DNA of 64,000 bases from Enoplosus armatus (lineage: Eukaryota > Chordata > Actinopteri > Centrarchiformes > Enoplosidae), in NCBI RefSeq assembly GCF_043641665.1, contig NC_092193.1, positions 3,550,001-3,614,000 on the forward strand, given 5' to 3'. Below, in pieces: positions 14,097 through 24,651 of the stretch (positions are counted from its first letter, which is position 1; each line of letters begins with the position of its first letter). Below the pieces are notes generated by a model. It made no database searches and was not told the origin of the DNA. It saw nothing but the letters and a program-made list of their open reading frames with translations. Both the position numbers and the translations under genes were made by a program.

Positions 14097-17000
14097 CATC
14101 TTCCTCCTCCAGGGTGGGTAGTCGGCTGCGTTGGTGTCCACAGAGTATAGTGTATGTCAGCTTGTCAACATTTAAATTTTCATTGCAGAGTTTCCAACAG
14201 CGTTATCTCAGTTTTACCGTCTGTGTTCACCCATACGAAAACATCGTGGAAATGTGCAACTATCCTGGACCAGTTTGTCGGAATATAATAATCAACAAAA
14301 CAACAACGGACTAATTTATGCAATTGCAGTGCCATTAGTAATTCTTTGACCATATGAATGAAAGTAAAGACAACAAGTAACACGATATAATACACATTTC
14401 TCATACGTTTCTTATATTTCTGAAATAGGAAATATTCACCTTACAAAATAAAAGAAAATGCCTGAACAATAAAACCCACCCTCGCTCAACTCTCAGGGAT
14501 TTTGTACTTGGTCTGGTATGACTAGTAGCTTATGTTGGCTAATGTGAGCTAATGTTAGCTGATGTTAGCTGATGTGAATGAACTTTCACACTAAATATTA
14601 GCAAACTTCAGGTCAGGCTATTGCTGTGTAACTGACATTACTGAGTCAGATCCGGATAACGGATCATAATTAGTGGCATTACTGATATGAACAAAACATA
14701 AAGAGAGAGAGAGAGCATGTAAAACAGAATCTTATGTCTCTCTCCAAAATAACTGCACCTTCAATGAAAATATGAGAGCCATGCAAAACAGCAAAAACCT
14801 TCATTCTCCCAAACTAAGCTCTTTTCTGAAACTCTAGCTTTAGCTCTAAACAGGCCCCGGGTCAGTGAAATGATGGTGTCATGTTGGACAGTGATTATCT
14901 GTTCTTAAAAACAGAGGGTGCTGGGGAGGTCCCTTTATGACTCCAAGATTAAAGTCCCCGAAGTGACATAATGGCCCACACTGAGAGAGATACAACTGTC
15001 TGCTGTGACTGGAAAACATCTGTCAGGGTGCAGCATGGTGATGTTTTAGTCAACTGACTGTTTCAATAAATAAAAAAATTCCAATACCACACAACACACA
15101 ATTGACACACTGAGATCATTAAAGGTTTATCTCAATGAATCAGCTTCTGCCAGCGGCCAAGATTTTCTTAATATGTCTGCTGTAATTACGAATTACTTAA
15201 ATATCAAGTACCAAAAACCTGCAACGCACCTTTCTGATGACATTTCCAGGCAAGGAAAACAACAATCTTGTGACAGCTTGTCCAAACAAGAAATAATAAT
15301 TCCCCACTAAGCAGCTTGTAAGACTCTGATCAAACCCGAGGCAGCACTTTCAGTGCTGTACATCCTCACAACCTATGTTCCTGAAGGCAAACTGTGGCTT
15401 AGTGTTCTTCGTGTTCTTAGGCATTATATGTGCATTTTGATCATTATTATAATAAGCAAAATATGACAAATAATTGTAACAAATTTTGGGGGGGGGGGGG
15501 GGGTTGTTAGGCTCCAAAGCACAATATTGAATTACTTTATTAGGTTTGCCAGTTCATCGTGTTTAAAGAAATGTTTATGTATGTGGCATGGTGGCTAGGT
15601 AGCTAGCATTAGCACTGCTGCTAACAGAAAGGATACCCTATCTTGGTTCCAGACCAACTCAAATAAATTTGTTTATGTGCTTCTTAATGATTGTTTGTGC
15701 AAACAGCCAATCAAAACTCAACTTCAACAGCCAGACAAATAGAATAGCTAAGAAAAACTGAAAAATAACCCTGTGTGTCCATGCAGGGACCGGTCCACAC
15801 TGGTCGACCTCTCTGTGGACAAAATTGGCTGCCACTGAATGTGTTGAATGCAGAGCACCCATTGCAGGTACGTCCGAAATTCGAATGGACTCAAAATCTA
15901 ATTGTACTGCATCACACACCCCAACTTTAGTGTCACTAACTTTTTAATGCACAATCGCCAGCCCATTCAGTTAGGAGCTGATCAGATCTTTGAAAGCAGC
16001 ACGTCACACTCTAAACTGAGGCGTTCATTCTTGGCAATCATCTGTCCCTGGTGGCTTCTCCTATCTGCTCTGACACAGGCTCACAGCTGCCTCTCTGGGC
16101 TTTTCTTTTGGGGGGGGGGGGTGAAGAGTTTCTTCTGATGGCGCGGCTCATAATGAAGCCCACTAATCTCCATCATACTGTCTGTAAACTCATAATAGAG
16201 CCAACACATTAGACACGCTCCGCTTTCAATCACCGCACCACTGAGACAGACGGCGTCTCAGCACGAGTCTTCTTTATCCCCGTCCAGAAGCGTTGCTTCA
16301 CTGTCAATCATCAGTCTTTGAATCTTCTTCATGTCGCTTTCTCTGCTCTGTTAGAGGAGCATCTGGCTCCACACGAATTAAAGTAACGATCCAAAACGTG
16401 AAAACAAAAAAACAGATCCTCTTTGCTATGCTATGTTGCCCTGCCAGCCATAATAACACTATGAAGCCCACTGTAATGCAAAGCACTGCAGTTAATAGCA
16501 ATCACAAATGGCGTACAGTATGTAAGTGGCATACACTCCGCAAGTTAACAACAGGAAATGACATCACCGATCAATAAAAAGTAGGTATTCTAACATGCTG
16601 ACAGTGCAATTAAAAGGGATCCACTCAGTTGGGCAAGTGAAGCTGGAAGGCTTCCTGCAGCAAAGTGCAGCAACTACCATGAATCCTACTAAATCCTACT
16701 TCACTACAGCAGGACAGTGTCCCATGTTCACTTGTGCCATCCAGACCCACGAAACCTTCTGTTTTGAGATCATTTCTGACTGTTTTCTTTTATTCATTTT
16801 TCAAACATCTCCTTCGGCCGCTGTACTTGTGTGTAGCGAGAGCAACGCCATTAATACCTTCAAGGGAAGACCGTTCAAAGGTTCCATTCTCATTTGTACA
16901 AGGAGATAAAGGGAGCTTAGTGGGATGCAGCCAAGGAGGAGGCTATGACAGCAGGCTTCCCACCCTGGACATTCGGAACAGGTATAAACACGTTTACAAC

Positions 17001-18664
17001 ACGTTGCACGACCTAGTTCAGTTCAAGCATACTGAACCCTTAAAAGAGTAAATAACTGCACCAAAAGTTTGAACGTGGAATAGTGCAGAATAGTCGACAA
17101 CTACAGCAGAACAAATAGATCTGAAGATGTTTTAAATGTCTCTTTATCCAAGAAAAGGTATTTATAAGTCTATCCACAGTGCAGCTTTATTTATACTAGA
17201 CTAGTCACCTGATGTGGCAACCCACTGATTAGCTGACCTTAAAAAAAAAAGGTGGATACTTGCACTGCATCCATGCCAGGAACAACCGTATATCTGAGGC
17301 TACTCTAGATGTCGTCTAGTGTTATTAGCAGCCTACACCCTCAGGACCTACGATCTAAGACACAATTATATTGATATGGTTACAAAATACAGTATGTGTC
17401 CAATAATTATTGGCCTGATATGTAGACAGACTTTCTGATCGTGTTTTACATGCAAAACAAAATTTCAGGTCATGACGGCCTGTGAAAGAGTCCGTACAAT
17501 TTCTGAAAAAGGGGGTCTTATACAGTTTCTGAGAAAATCCATTTATATATAATGGTTAGCTGCTGGCTGAAAATAGGCAACCCATTTAGTAGACACTTTC
17601 CAGTGTGAATGGGTCAATTGTAATGCATATTAGCATGCGTCAATGGAGAGGGCTGCGTTCCATAGTTGCAGTTTCTTTCATGCACAGGCTGAAAACAAAG
17701 ACCAGCACAAAGGATGTTGTCTGCAGCTCCATGTATCTCTGCAAAGGACACATGGGAGTGAAACTGCACACATGACTCTTCCATGTGCCTGGCTGTGCTG
17801 ATGGCTGATATGATGTATTTCTGCCAGTCACTCGATATTACAGGGAGATGAGTGTGAAAAGAGGCAGCAGCCGTTTCTCCAGGATATGAGAAAGGTGCCG
17901 ATTTTATTAAGATCACAGAAGAGGTCAAGAGTGATCATATCAGATTAAAAAACGACTGTAATATCTTATACTGAAGACTGTCGTGGCCCTATTAGAATTA
18001 TATTTTCTGTTCCTTGGATATAGTGTCACCAGGCTATAATATGCTGACTATATATACATATTTAATATTCCCATGGGACTTAACAATATTCAGTGTTGAG
18101 TTTAGGTTTACTTTTTAGCTGTTTTTATTATTTTATGGTGGTTTTTATGAACCTCGGTACTCCTTCCATGTTTTGGGGAGTTAAAGACAATTTCCACAAT
18201 TGTGTTGTATTATATGCGTGTTGTATTATATGCAGTGTTGTATTATATGCAGTGTTGTATTATATGCAGTGTTGTATTATAAGCAGGAGCATCTCTCTGT
18301 GGCTCCGTTATGTTACAGTTTTAGGATGTTGTTTGGTTGGATTTTTCATCTAGAAGAAGTATAATAGTCTCCGGTATTGTTTCTATAAGCACTGCGCGCC
18401 ATTCCAAAATCAGTTGCAGGATTACATAACTTTATCACTGCAGGTTGCTTTCTTATTATCGTCACATGTCTCGGTGAAGCCTAAACAGAGGTCGTTGTTT
18501 GTTTTTTTACCGTCGACGTTCTCCCGGTCGCTGATGTGCTGCAGGTTGCACCCCGTCTCCTCCCTGCTCAGCTCCGACTCCTGGTGGTACGACTCCAGCC
18601 TGGAGTGGGCATTTCTGCGGAGCTTGGGGCTGGCAGACACGCAGCAAGAGGTCGTGCTCCCCAT
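2161..18664 (-). CDS. ccny: cyclin Y, whole coding span (10 exons)
   Basis: Joining the ten exons listed below gives 1,020 nt, that is 339 residues plus stop; human CCNY is 341. Cyclin Y is a membrane-anchored cyclin that activates CDK14 and CDK16, promotes LRP6 phosphorylation in Wnt signalling and acts at synapses (family knowledge). Visible in the sequence: an MGSTTSCC start (Gly2 for myristoylation, Cys7/8 for palmitoylation), a 14-3-3-type RRKFSS motif near residues 93-98, a single cyclin box at about 140-262 containing [16 protein letters not shown] and [19 protein letters not shown], and a C-terminal RKRSAS motif with Ser324. All introns are GT-AG and every exon phase agrees. The start is fixed by an in-frame TAA four codons upstream. 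The alternative name ccnyl1 is less likely: the residues after [10 protein letters not shown] and the neighbour crem both fit CCNY. Confidence 0.96.
2637..2799 (-). CDS. ccny: ccny exon 9
   Basis: A 163-nt exon, the last base of M247 through E301. It includes [40 protein letters not shown] and [14 protein letters not shown]. This ends the cyclin fold. The acceptor is tctctaacag and the donor gtgaga. Confidence 0.97.
3216..3382 (-). CDS. ccny: ccny exon 8 (cyclin box core)
   Basis: A 167-nt exon, residues 192-246 plus two bases of M247. It includes [34 protein letters not shown] and [16 protein letters not shown], the signature core of the cyclin Y subfamily. The acceptor is ttgttgtgcag and the donor gtgagt. 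Confidence 0.97.
3926..4045 (-). CDS. ccny: ccny exon 7 (cyclin box, first part)
   Basis: A 120-nt exon, phase 0 to 0, residues 152-191, from [20 protein letters not shown] to SECAIVTL. This is the N-terminal half of the cyclin box and is nearly identical to the human protein. The acceptor is cttcttccag and the donor gtaaga. Confidence 0.97.
4293..4350 (-). CDS. ccny: ccny exon 6
   Basis: A 58-nt exon with acceptor cttctgtcag and donor gtaaga. It encodes [19 protein letters not shown] (133-151), matching [19 protein letters not shown] in human. It ends in phase 0. Confidence 0.95.
4947..4982 (-). CDS. ccny: ccny exon 5
   Basis: A 36-nt exon encoding the last base of C120, then [11 protein letters not shown] (121-131) and two bases of R132. 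The acceptor is cccttcacag and the donor gtgtgg. It is the start of the cyclin fold region and matches [13 protein letters not shown] of the family. Confidence 0.94.
5094..5188 (-). CDS. ccny: ccny exon 4 (14-3-3 site region)
   Basis: A 95-nt exon encoding residues 89-119, including [20 protein letters not shown] and NLKYTIK. The serines after RRKF correspond to the region of human Ser100, a phosphorylation-dependent 14-3-3 site. The acceptor AG at 5189-5190 directly abuts a (TG)n tract on the coding strand, which takes the place of an ordinary polypyrimidine tract. The donor is gtaaac. Confidence 0.95.
5191..5217. repeat. (AC)13 microsatellite at a splice acceptor
   Basis: An uninterrupted AC repeat on the plus strand. 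On the ccny coding strand it reads (TG)n and directly precedes the AG of exon 4, so it forms the acceptor tract. Confidence 0.95.
5499..5533 (-). CDS. ccny: ccny exon 3
   Basis: A 35-nt exon with acceptor tttctgtag and consensus donor gtaagt. It encodes V77 (split) and [11 protein letters not shown] (78-88), matching the basic stretch [10 protein letters not shown] of human CCNY. It ends in phase 0. Its small size makes it easy to miss. Confidence 0.94.
5829..5846 (-). CDS. ccny: candidate 18-nt ccny microexon
   Basis: An 18-nt segment is flanked on the minus strand by a pyrimidine-rich acceptor (ttttcttttcag) and a strong donor (gtgagtaa). It sits between exons 2 and 3, which join in phase 1. 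Including it keeps the frame and inserts EMPFRN between SQND and VREKRK. The standard vertebrate protein lacks these residues, so it would be an alternative exon. I infer it only from splice-site quality and phase; there is no transcript evidence. Confidence 0.5.
5847..7402 (-). other. ccny intron 2, upstream part
   Basis: No coding exon or RNA gene is seen between exon 2 and the microexon candidate. There is a short C run near 6029-6037. Several ORF-length stretches show no family similarity and no paired splice sites that I could defend. Confidence 0.5.
7403..7477 (-). CDS. ccny: ccny exon 2
   Basis: The exon has 75 nt, acceptor ttttgacag and donor gtgagt. It encodes residues 52-76, including [18 protein letters not shown], which closely matches the human [22 protein letters not shown] segment. 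The phase is 1 to 1, so exon 2 is a symmetric cassette whose skipping would keep the frame. It is separated from exon 1 by an 11-kb intron. Confidence 0.95.
7990..8015. repeat. (TG)n microsatellite
   Basis: Uninterrupted TG repeat in ccny intron 1. Confidence 0.95.
10088..10250 (+). pseudogene. possible LINE reverse-transcriptase remnant
   Basis: The stretch TACCACAATCTGTTTTG and what follows to 10133 translates as [17 protein letters not shown]. This resembles the YHLYADDTQLYLSFP catalytic-motif region of fish L2/Rex-type non-LTR elements, and a KTE-like motif follows near 10220. No other domain is readable, so this is at best a decayed fragment; chance similarity is possible. Confidence 0.3.
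11067..11090. repeat. (AC)12 microsatellite
   Basis: Uninterrupted AC repeat in ccny intron 1. Confidence 0.95.
13184..13216. repeat. perfect 13-bp inverted repeat (hairpin)
   Basis: The arm CTGCCCCCCACCT at 13184-13196 and its exact complement at 13204-13216 are separated by a 7-nt loop. The GC-rich stem is strong in DNA or RNA. Its function is unknown. Confidence 0.85.
14065..14092. repeat. (TC)14 microsatellite
   Basis: Uninterrupted TC repeat in ccny intron 1; on the transcript strand it is GA. Confidence 0.95.
14528..14577. repeat. 10-bp tandem repeat, five copies
   Basis: Five units of the type GCTAATGTTA (variants GCTTATGTTG, GCTAATGTGA, GCTGATGTTA, GCTGATGTGA) follow one another without a gap. 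Confidence 0.85.
15488..15503. repeat. G16 homopolymer
   Basis: Sixteen consecutive G on the plus strand in ccny intron 1; the length is prone to sequencing error. Confidence 0.9.
18202..18284. repeat. 16-17-bp tandem repeat, five copies
   Basis: Units beginning GTGTTGTATTATATGC start at 18202, 18218, 18235, 18252 and 18269. It is a short minisatellite in ccny intron 1, near exon 1. Confidence 0.9.
18511..18664 (-). CDS. ccny: ccny exon 1 (start, lipidation signal)
   Basis: The ATG is the complement of 18662-18664. The exon encodes residues 1-51, starting [18 protein letters not shown] and ending with [11 protein letters not shown] and VD. It ends in phase 1 (one G) before the donor gtaaaa. 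The Gly2 and Cys7/Cys8 positions that carry the lipid anchor in the mammalian protein are kept, so the product should be membrane-bound. The upstream in-frame stop (TAA) supports this start. Confidence 0.96.
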
Positions 18665-19120
18665 CTTACCCCTTTATCGACCCCAGAGGTCGGCTGTTAA
18701 CAGTGACAAGAAACTGGAGCTTGAAACGATGGGTCACCAACCCCGCCGAGGCGAGCTGGTCACCACAGATCACCAGAGTGCATAGAGTGCATCCGCACAG
18801 CAGCGCCCATGGATCCTGTCAGTCGTCGGTGTCCACGGAGAGGCTGCCACGGGGGATGAATAGTTGCCGGTAGTAGCCGATGTACGTAACGGGCCGACCT
18901 GCCACCGCTATCCCAGGCATCGTAAAACAGGACGCATCCTGCTCCGGGGGAGAGGTGAGCGGCGACGGGCGCACGGCGGTGTGTGGATCCGTGTTGTGGC
19001 TGGCTGTCAGGGCGATAGACCGATGGGGAGGGCTGCAAATCCCGAGAAAAGGTTCCGGTTCAAGTGGGTGGTTACAAATGAGAGAGCGGAGCACACAGAC
19101 GAGGCGCGTCACAGCTGATT
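18665..19120 (-). promoter_or_regulatory. ccny: ccny 5' UTR and CpG-rich promoter
   Basis: Sequence upstream of the ccny start is rich in GC and CpG (for example around 18830-19110), unlike the AT-rich flanks, as expected of a CpG-island promoter. No TATA box or exact transcription start can be placed. An in-frame TAA four codons before the ATG shows that this part is untranslated. Confidence 0.65.
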
Positions 19121-19726
19121 GAATGATTTATTGCTGATGAGGCTGTTTTTGTTGTAATATATTCTGTCGGTCCACTTCTGTTCTGCCACCACACGAGTTC
19201 ACGCTCCGTCACCATCCACCTTTCCCATGTCAGGTCAGTGAATAAACGTGTAGAGTCCATTTCAATCGAGTATAAATGTGTGTGTGTGTGCAAATAAAAG
19301 TGTGTGTGTGTGAGAGAGAGAGAGATGACCTCACAGGGATAGAAAGATATTAAAGGGTATTGTTAACCCTCTACACTAGATTCAGGGTTTCATGTATTGG
19401 GGAGGTTTGTCAGGAAGGTTAAGATGAAGAGATGCTGTGGGGGTGAAATAAAGTGGTCAACTTTCAGTGGGTGGGGTCAAAGAAGGCATGAAGTCGGCAG
19501 AGGACTGTAACCAGAGAAATAAAGAAATGGCAGTGACTCGTTTTTTCATTGACTCATTAACTTTGCTGATTTCACAATTTTGGATTTCCATGATTCTTTG
19601 CGCTCACGCTCGTGCTCACCTAAACAGTTTTATGGTGGCTCAAAGCTGCAAAACTCAAAAAAACTTTTATAAAACGGTAAGGGGTCAATCTTTGGGGGTC
19701 AGATCCGCATAAAAGAACCATCCATT

Positions 19727-19747
19727 GGGGGGGGGGGGGGGGGGGGG
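19727..19747. repeat. G21 homopolymer
   Basis: Twenty-one consecutive G on the plus strand, able to form a G-quadruplex. A C21 run lies about 400 bp to the right. Confidence 0.9.
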
Positions 19748-20142
19748 TTATAATTCTGTGCAGCACTCCAAAACAACAGCTTGTGAAAGTGTCAAAGCGT
19801 TTCATGCAGTTAAAACAGTGACATCTGCTGGCCAACCCGTGGTAAGGCACTTTTTTTGTGGATTTATTGAATGCATCAGTACCCGTGATGGAAGAGAGAC
19901 ACAACACGGTGTAAATGAGCCCGTGTGTGTCATTCTTGATCTTTTGTTCAGTGAAGGTTATATTATAAAGACTGACTCTCCTTTGAAGCATTGTGGCACA
20001 TCTCATATTCACACCTCCACCTGGCTGCATGGCGCTGCCTTCCTGAAGCCGGAGACTTTGGCACGTCTGTGACAGCCTCTCTTACTGAGAGCCAAGCATA
20101 AGGGCCAAGCAAAAGTAAGTGTGATTGTCAAGCTGGATGCAG

Positions 20143-20163
20143 CCCCCCCCCCCCCCCCCCCCC
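20143..20163. repeat. C21 homopolymer
   Basis: Twenty-one consecutive C on the plus strand, complementary to the G21 run at 19727-19747. Confidence 0.9.
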
Positions 20164-20319
20164 GCGCTTCCACCAGTGGTAATGGGGTTCCAGGCGCACT
20201 TCATTTGAAGCATAATGAGGCCTTATTCATGGTGGTCATGTGATTTCTGGCGTGTTGAAGTGAGACATCAATACATCTTTTAGCAAAACTTCTGCTTTGA
20301 AAGTATTCTGCTCGAGGTG

Positions 20320-20323
<4 letters not shown>

Positions 20324-20357
<34 letters not shown>
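20324..20357. repeat. (TA)17 microsatellite
   Basis: Uninterrupted TA repeat, intergenic. Confidence 0.95.
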
Positions 20358-20358
<1 letters not shown>

Positions 20359-21132
20359 TGTGCATGAAGAAAACGGCCGCTGACATAACAAATGAAACCT
20401 GATGTAATGTATTAAGATTTTTATTTATTCATTTTTTAATTAAAGCTGAACATTCAGTACAAGTTCTCCAAGGCAGAAAGGAAACAACTACATTTTACAG
20501 CCTGCGAGTTGTTTCGTTTCTTTGCGGGATTTGATCTTTCTGTTGCAGTAGTGCGTGTTGACCAGCAGAGGTCGTCCTAGACCGCCACAGTAAAGCGCTG
20601 TTTGTCAAGGTAGAAGGCTTCACGGCACTGCTTGTAGGCGGTAGGTGGAAATTTCCACTCCAGCCACACTGGACCAAAGGCCATGAAGATGTTTGAAAGG
20701 CAACAAAATGAAACGTTAAAGAGCCTCCCACGCTGAAACTTCTCAGTTCTGGTTTTGGGGCATAAGCAGAGGGGAAAGACAGTGCATGCAGAGGATTTAG
20801 AGGTTGGATGAATACTTTTGAAAATGAAATTGTGCAGTTTTGAACAGCTGAAACAAAATAAACGTGAATGTCAGTGATCCCAGTAAAATGAAAAGATCCC
20901 AGTTGACTGATACTGGCCTCATACAAGTCGCACAAAAGTGCACAAAATATTTAATCAAACCATTTCAAATATCAGCTGAAATTAGGAATTTCTGTAACAT
21001 TTCAAGAGAAGCAGATTGTTGAAGAGGTAAGACTGATGCTTCAGTGTTGGGGGGCGGCAAGGTTTTCTGTTCATAAACAGTTTCAAGGTTTCCCTCCGAG
21101 GATTTTTTCTCCCTTTCAACAACCTATTCACC

Positions 21133-21134
<2 letters not shown>

Positions 21135-21170
<36 letters not shown>
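21135..21170. repeat. (TG)18 microsatellite
   Basis: Uninterrupted TG repeat, intergenic. Confidence 0.95.
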
Positions 21171-21172
<2 letters not shown>

Positions 21173-22802
21173 TGAGACAGCATGATACGTTTTATTTACG
21201 CAGAGACTTTTTTTATTTATGTGTGTTTATGAGAGGGAGAAACACATCAGGCAAAAAGACCAATCCCACTTTAATAAAGAAACAGACAGAATTATCTCCA
21301 CTTTCATCTCCATCAAGTCCTTCGAGGTCAATTCTATATCGCCAGAGGTTGCTATGGAAACTATTCATTTTCATGCGCATCCCCTTTTAAAAAGTCATTT
21401 CATTTTACTGGCTCCTGAAGTCTTATTCGGCTTAAAAACATCCTTCCAATTTAGTTATTTTCACTTCCTTTCAATCCAGCTTTTTTCTTTGTTTTTGTCA
21501 TTTGAATCAAGAAAACTTTTGGGGGAAGAAAACAGGATTTGAACGGATGTTTTGGGTGCTTATAATGAATACATGAATACATCAGTCGGCCTTGTTAGCA
21601 TGACATTTCTTATCCCATTTAGTGAGATGTGAAGACATTTATTACTTAGCAAAGTCGAGCTAGCCGTTGTTGCCAGAGTACCAAAATAAAACCCAAAGTT
21701 TGTGTCACTTTCTACTTGGACATTACATAATCTGTGACCTTTAGGAACTAGAGGAAATTCAAACATCAATTCTGAAGATCACGTTGAGCTACAAACACCA
21801 GCAAAAAGAAAGTCGCTTATAGAACTGTCCCTCATCTCTGACCTATTGACACTTCATGCAGATCCAGAGGGCACCGTCAGATGCTTTGGTGTGGAAGCCA
21901 GGAACATGATCAGGTGGCCCTTTAATCACTGTATTTCTGGTATGAAATCACCACAAATGGACAGTCTTTGGGGGAGGGGGAGTTGAGACTGTACCCAAAA
22001 TAGCTAACAGCTCTCACTCACTTATTTTTTCACTCTTGGGGACTTTTATAACTTCAGCATTTAGACATTAACAATGCAGGGTGTGAAGGAGGTATCACCT
22101 GTGCAATTAAACCACAGTGAGCTCCAACATGGCAAAGAGGTTACAAGATACACTTCAACATGCTTCCAGAGGATTCAGGTGTGTTTGCTAAGTGTCCACG
22201 ACAGACATACAGCTAGGTGGGAACGGCAGCAACACCACTGTATACTTAGGCTTGACATTAGTTGTGTGTATACTGTGTGTATGTTGTGGCCTTGTTTCTG
22301 AGGGTATTCACCATTTTGTTTCACAAAAGCTTTGACAAAAGAAGAGAGAATGATGGAGTGAATAAAGTGACACCAAAGTGAAACGAGAAGTCAAATATCT
22401 ACAACATACTACGTTCCTGTACAGACTGTTGCAATAATGAATGTGTGTTAATGTTGTTTCTCTGTGAAGGTGTAGTCAAATAACTAATAACTCATTTCCA
22501 ATAAGGTGGACAACAAAGTTGTGTTGTATTGTGATTATCATTTGAGCTGCAAACCCTAAAACATGTAGTGAGGCTCCAATATAGAAGAACATTGTATCCT
22601 ATCAAAATAAAATAGTTGTGAAAAAGAAATCGATATATTTGAAGTTATTTGAGTCACAGTATTTCAGTACTTTGCGACCAAATGGAGGCAACACTGTGCA
22701 AATGTGCTGCGTGCACCTGTAACAGCACCTACATGAAAAGCCGGCTCCTGAAGACGAGTGTAGGGTGAGCAATAAGCCACAGTCCATATCACATTTGAAT
22801 AT

Positions 22803-24506
22803 TTTATTAGATAAAGAAAAATAGTTTTGGTTTTACAATTCAAACAAGGAAGTACACTGAAAGTCTGGTAAAAGACGCAGCCGTTGAAACAGCAAAAGAA
22901 AAAAGGAGAGAGATTCATCTCAGTCGATATCAAAGACAACCTGAATTTTATTATCGTCTGCCCTTTTTGTAGAATTGAATTTAATGGGCATTCCTCTGTG
23001 AATACAAACCATGACGGGTCATTGGGTTGGTACACAACAAGAGTGCCACAGGATGAATCATGATGTTGTCACTGAGCTAAACAGTACTTAAATACCTAAC
23101 TGTTATTTAAAGAGCTTTGGCAGCCATGAGAGATGGTCTGTTACATTAATTTCTATTATTGTCTCAACAATAAAATATATTCAGTGGAACAAACTCAACA
23201 ACTACAGAAACAGAAAAAGCAAGCAGCTCTGAAAATCACCGGAAACATTCACACAAGATGATATATTATCATTCAAATAAAATGTCTTTACATAAAAAAA
23301 AAAAGAATAATAAAAGAGAAAAGAAATTGGCATCACCCTTTAAACAGAGCATTTTAATATCGAGCCATAATCAAATACAGTTTTATACCACAATGGATAT
23401 CCATCATTTGAAAAACAAAACTCACGCTTGCATGACAGTAAAGCACAATAGTTTGAGCATCTTAAGATGTTGGTTTACAAAATGAAGGTTTTCAGGACAG
23501 AGTAAACAATTACATTTTAACATGTTTAACAACTAGTTAGCAGGTTGTGTTGCAGAATATATAAACTTGTGGAGTGAATTTTTTCAAATAAACGTTATAG
23601 AATATAAATTCTGATCGTATCCACACTGACACTTTGGTACTTTCTGTGCTTCGACTAAAGAGCAGTTGTGCTCTGTCATTTCAAATACAACAATCAACTC
23701 ACTTTAGTGATGAAAAATAAATACTCTTTAGGAATAATGTCCCTCTCCGTTGGCTTATATTTTAAGTTCCGTGCATGAACTGCCAAACATAAGGAGGATT
23801 TTCATCTTGAATTCTTCTAGTTCACTCCTGTTTCTTGAAAAACCTTCATGACAAAAATCAAGAACTTCTATACAAACTGAAAACGATGAAATCGTTGATG
23901 AAATCCAGGAAATCCCTTCACTGACAAAAAGCTTGAAGACATTTCTCCTTAATTGTGTTTTCACATAAAGGAATGCATGAAACGACCAAGAACGGCAGCG
24001 TGAATGACACAGATGACATTATCAGGTAAACACGGTTGAGTGCAGCTGGTGGTGGATCTGCGTAGCTTTGTGTGCACCTCATCTGACCTCAAAGAAACTT
24101 GCTGGTAGCGAGACCTGGCTGACCCGCCAAGGTTTTTTCGTAATCTCTGTTCTTGAGTGGTACATTTTCAGGAAGCACCTGTATTTCCTCTTCCTGTTCC
24201 TCTTCTTCAGCTGGCGCTCATTGGCCGGCTTCGCCCGTGCACAAAAAGCAACAGCAAGCATAGTGTACACGACACTTGAGTCTTCACATGCAAAGAGCAC
24301 AAGATAAGAACAAGAGCGAAACTAGCAAGCTCAAGCTGTTCAAATTCCCCCGGGACGCTTCTGAATTCGGCGTAAACCGGGCCTGAGAGAGCCGAGAAAC
24401 AAAGACGGCCAAAGCAGTTTTTGTTCCAGAGTTTTTTCTTTTTTTGTTTTGCTGTAGCAGTTTGTAAACGGCACTGTCTTCAGCCCGCGACCACAAACAG
24501 CCGCTG
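22803..24506 (-). other. crem: crem 3' UTR (probable extent)
   Basis: Sequence after the crem stop codon is AT-rich and has no further coding exon. Minus-strand AATAAA hexamers at 22947-22952 and 22803-22808 are plausible polyadenylation signals and would give a 3' UTR of about 1.6-1.7 kb. Several ATTTA pentamers (taaat on the plus strand) are present, in keeping with unstable ICER/CREM messages. I looked here for the alternative second DNA-binding exon of mammalian CREM and did not find it. Confidence 0.55.
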
Positions 24507-24651
24507 CTACTCGGTTTTGTGGCAGTAAATGTCCTTTAGTGCTTTCAGCTCTTCAATCAGCGTCTTGTTTTGGTTTTCCAACACAGCCACGCGGTTTTCC
24601 AGACATTTGACGTACTCTTTCTTTTTCCTGCGGCACTCACGAGCTGCCTCC
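24507..24651 (-). CDS. crem: crem bZIP exon and stop
   Basis: A 145-nt coding portion, the last base of R270, then 47 residues and TAG. It encodes EAARECRRKKKEYVKCLENR, VAVLENQNKTLIEELKALKD and IYCHKTE. It is nearly identical to mammalian DNA-binding domain I (ending CHKVE). The invariant basic-region Asn (in KNREAA, from the previous exon) and Cys/Arg contacts are present, followed by zipper leucines at seven-residue spacing. The acceptor is cctctccag. Confidence 0.97.

Larger units (their letters stand above)
7478..18510 (-). other. ccny intron 1 (11 kb)
   Basis: The large first intron of ccny. Apart from the repeats listed separately it shows no gene. It holds microsatellites at 7990-8015 (TG), 11067-11090 (AC) and 14065-14092 (TC), G runs at 15488-15503 and 16110-16121, a GCTAGC-rich stretch at about 7620-7715, a possible LINE reverse-transcriptase remnant near 10.1 kb, a strong hairpin at 13.2 kb and two short tandem repeats. 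Confidence 0.7.
19121..22800. other. intergenic region between ccny and crem
   Basis: No exon of a recognised gene is seen. It contains TG/GA microsatellites (19278-19325), G21 (19727-19747), C21 (20143-20163), (TA)17 (20324-20357) and (TG)18 (21135-21170). The right end approaches the crem polyadenylation signals. Confidence 0.6.

Noticed and set aside
24079..24300. A basic stretch (RQLKKRNRKRKYR) considered as the second CREM DNA-binding exon
   Set aside because: It lacks the REAARECRR signature, the zipper leucines and a matching splice acceptor, so it is not an alternative bZIP exon.
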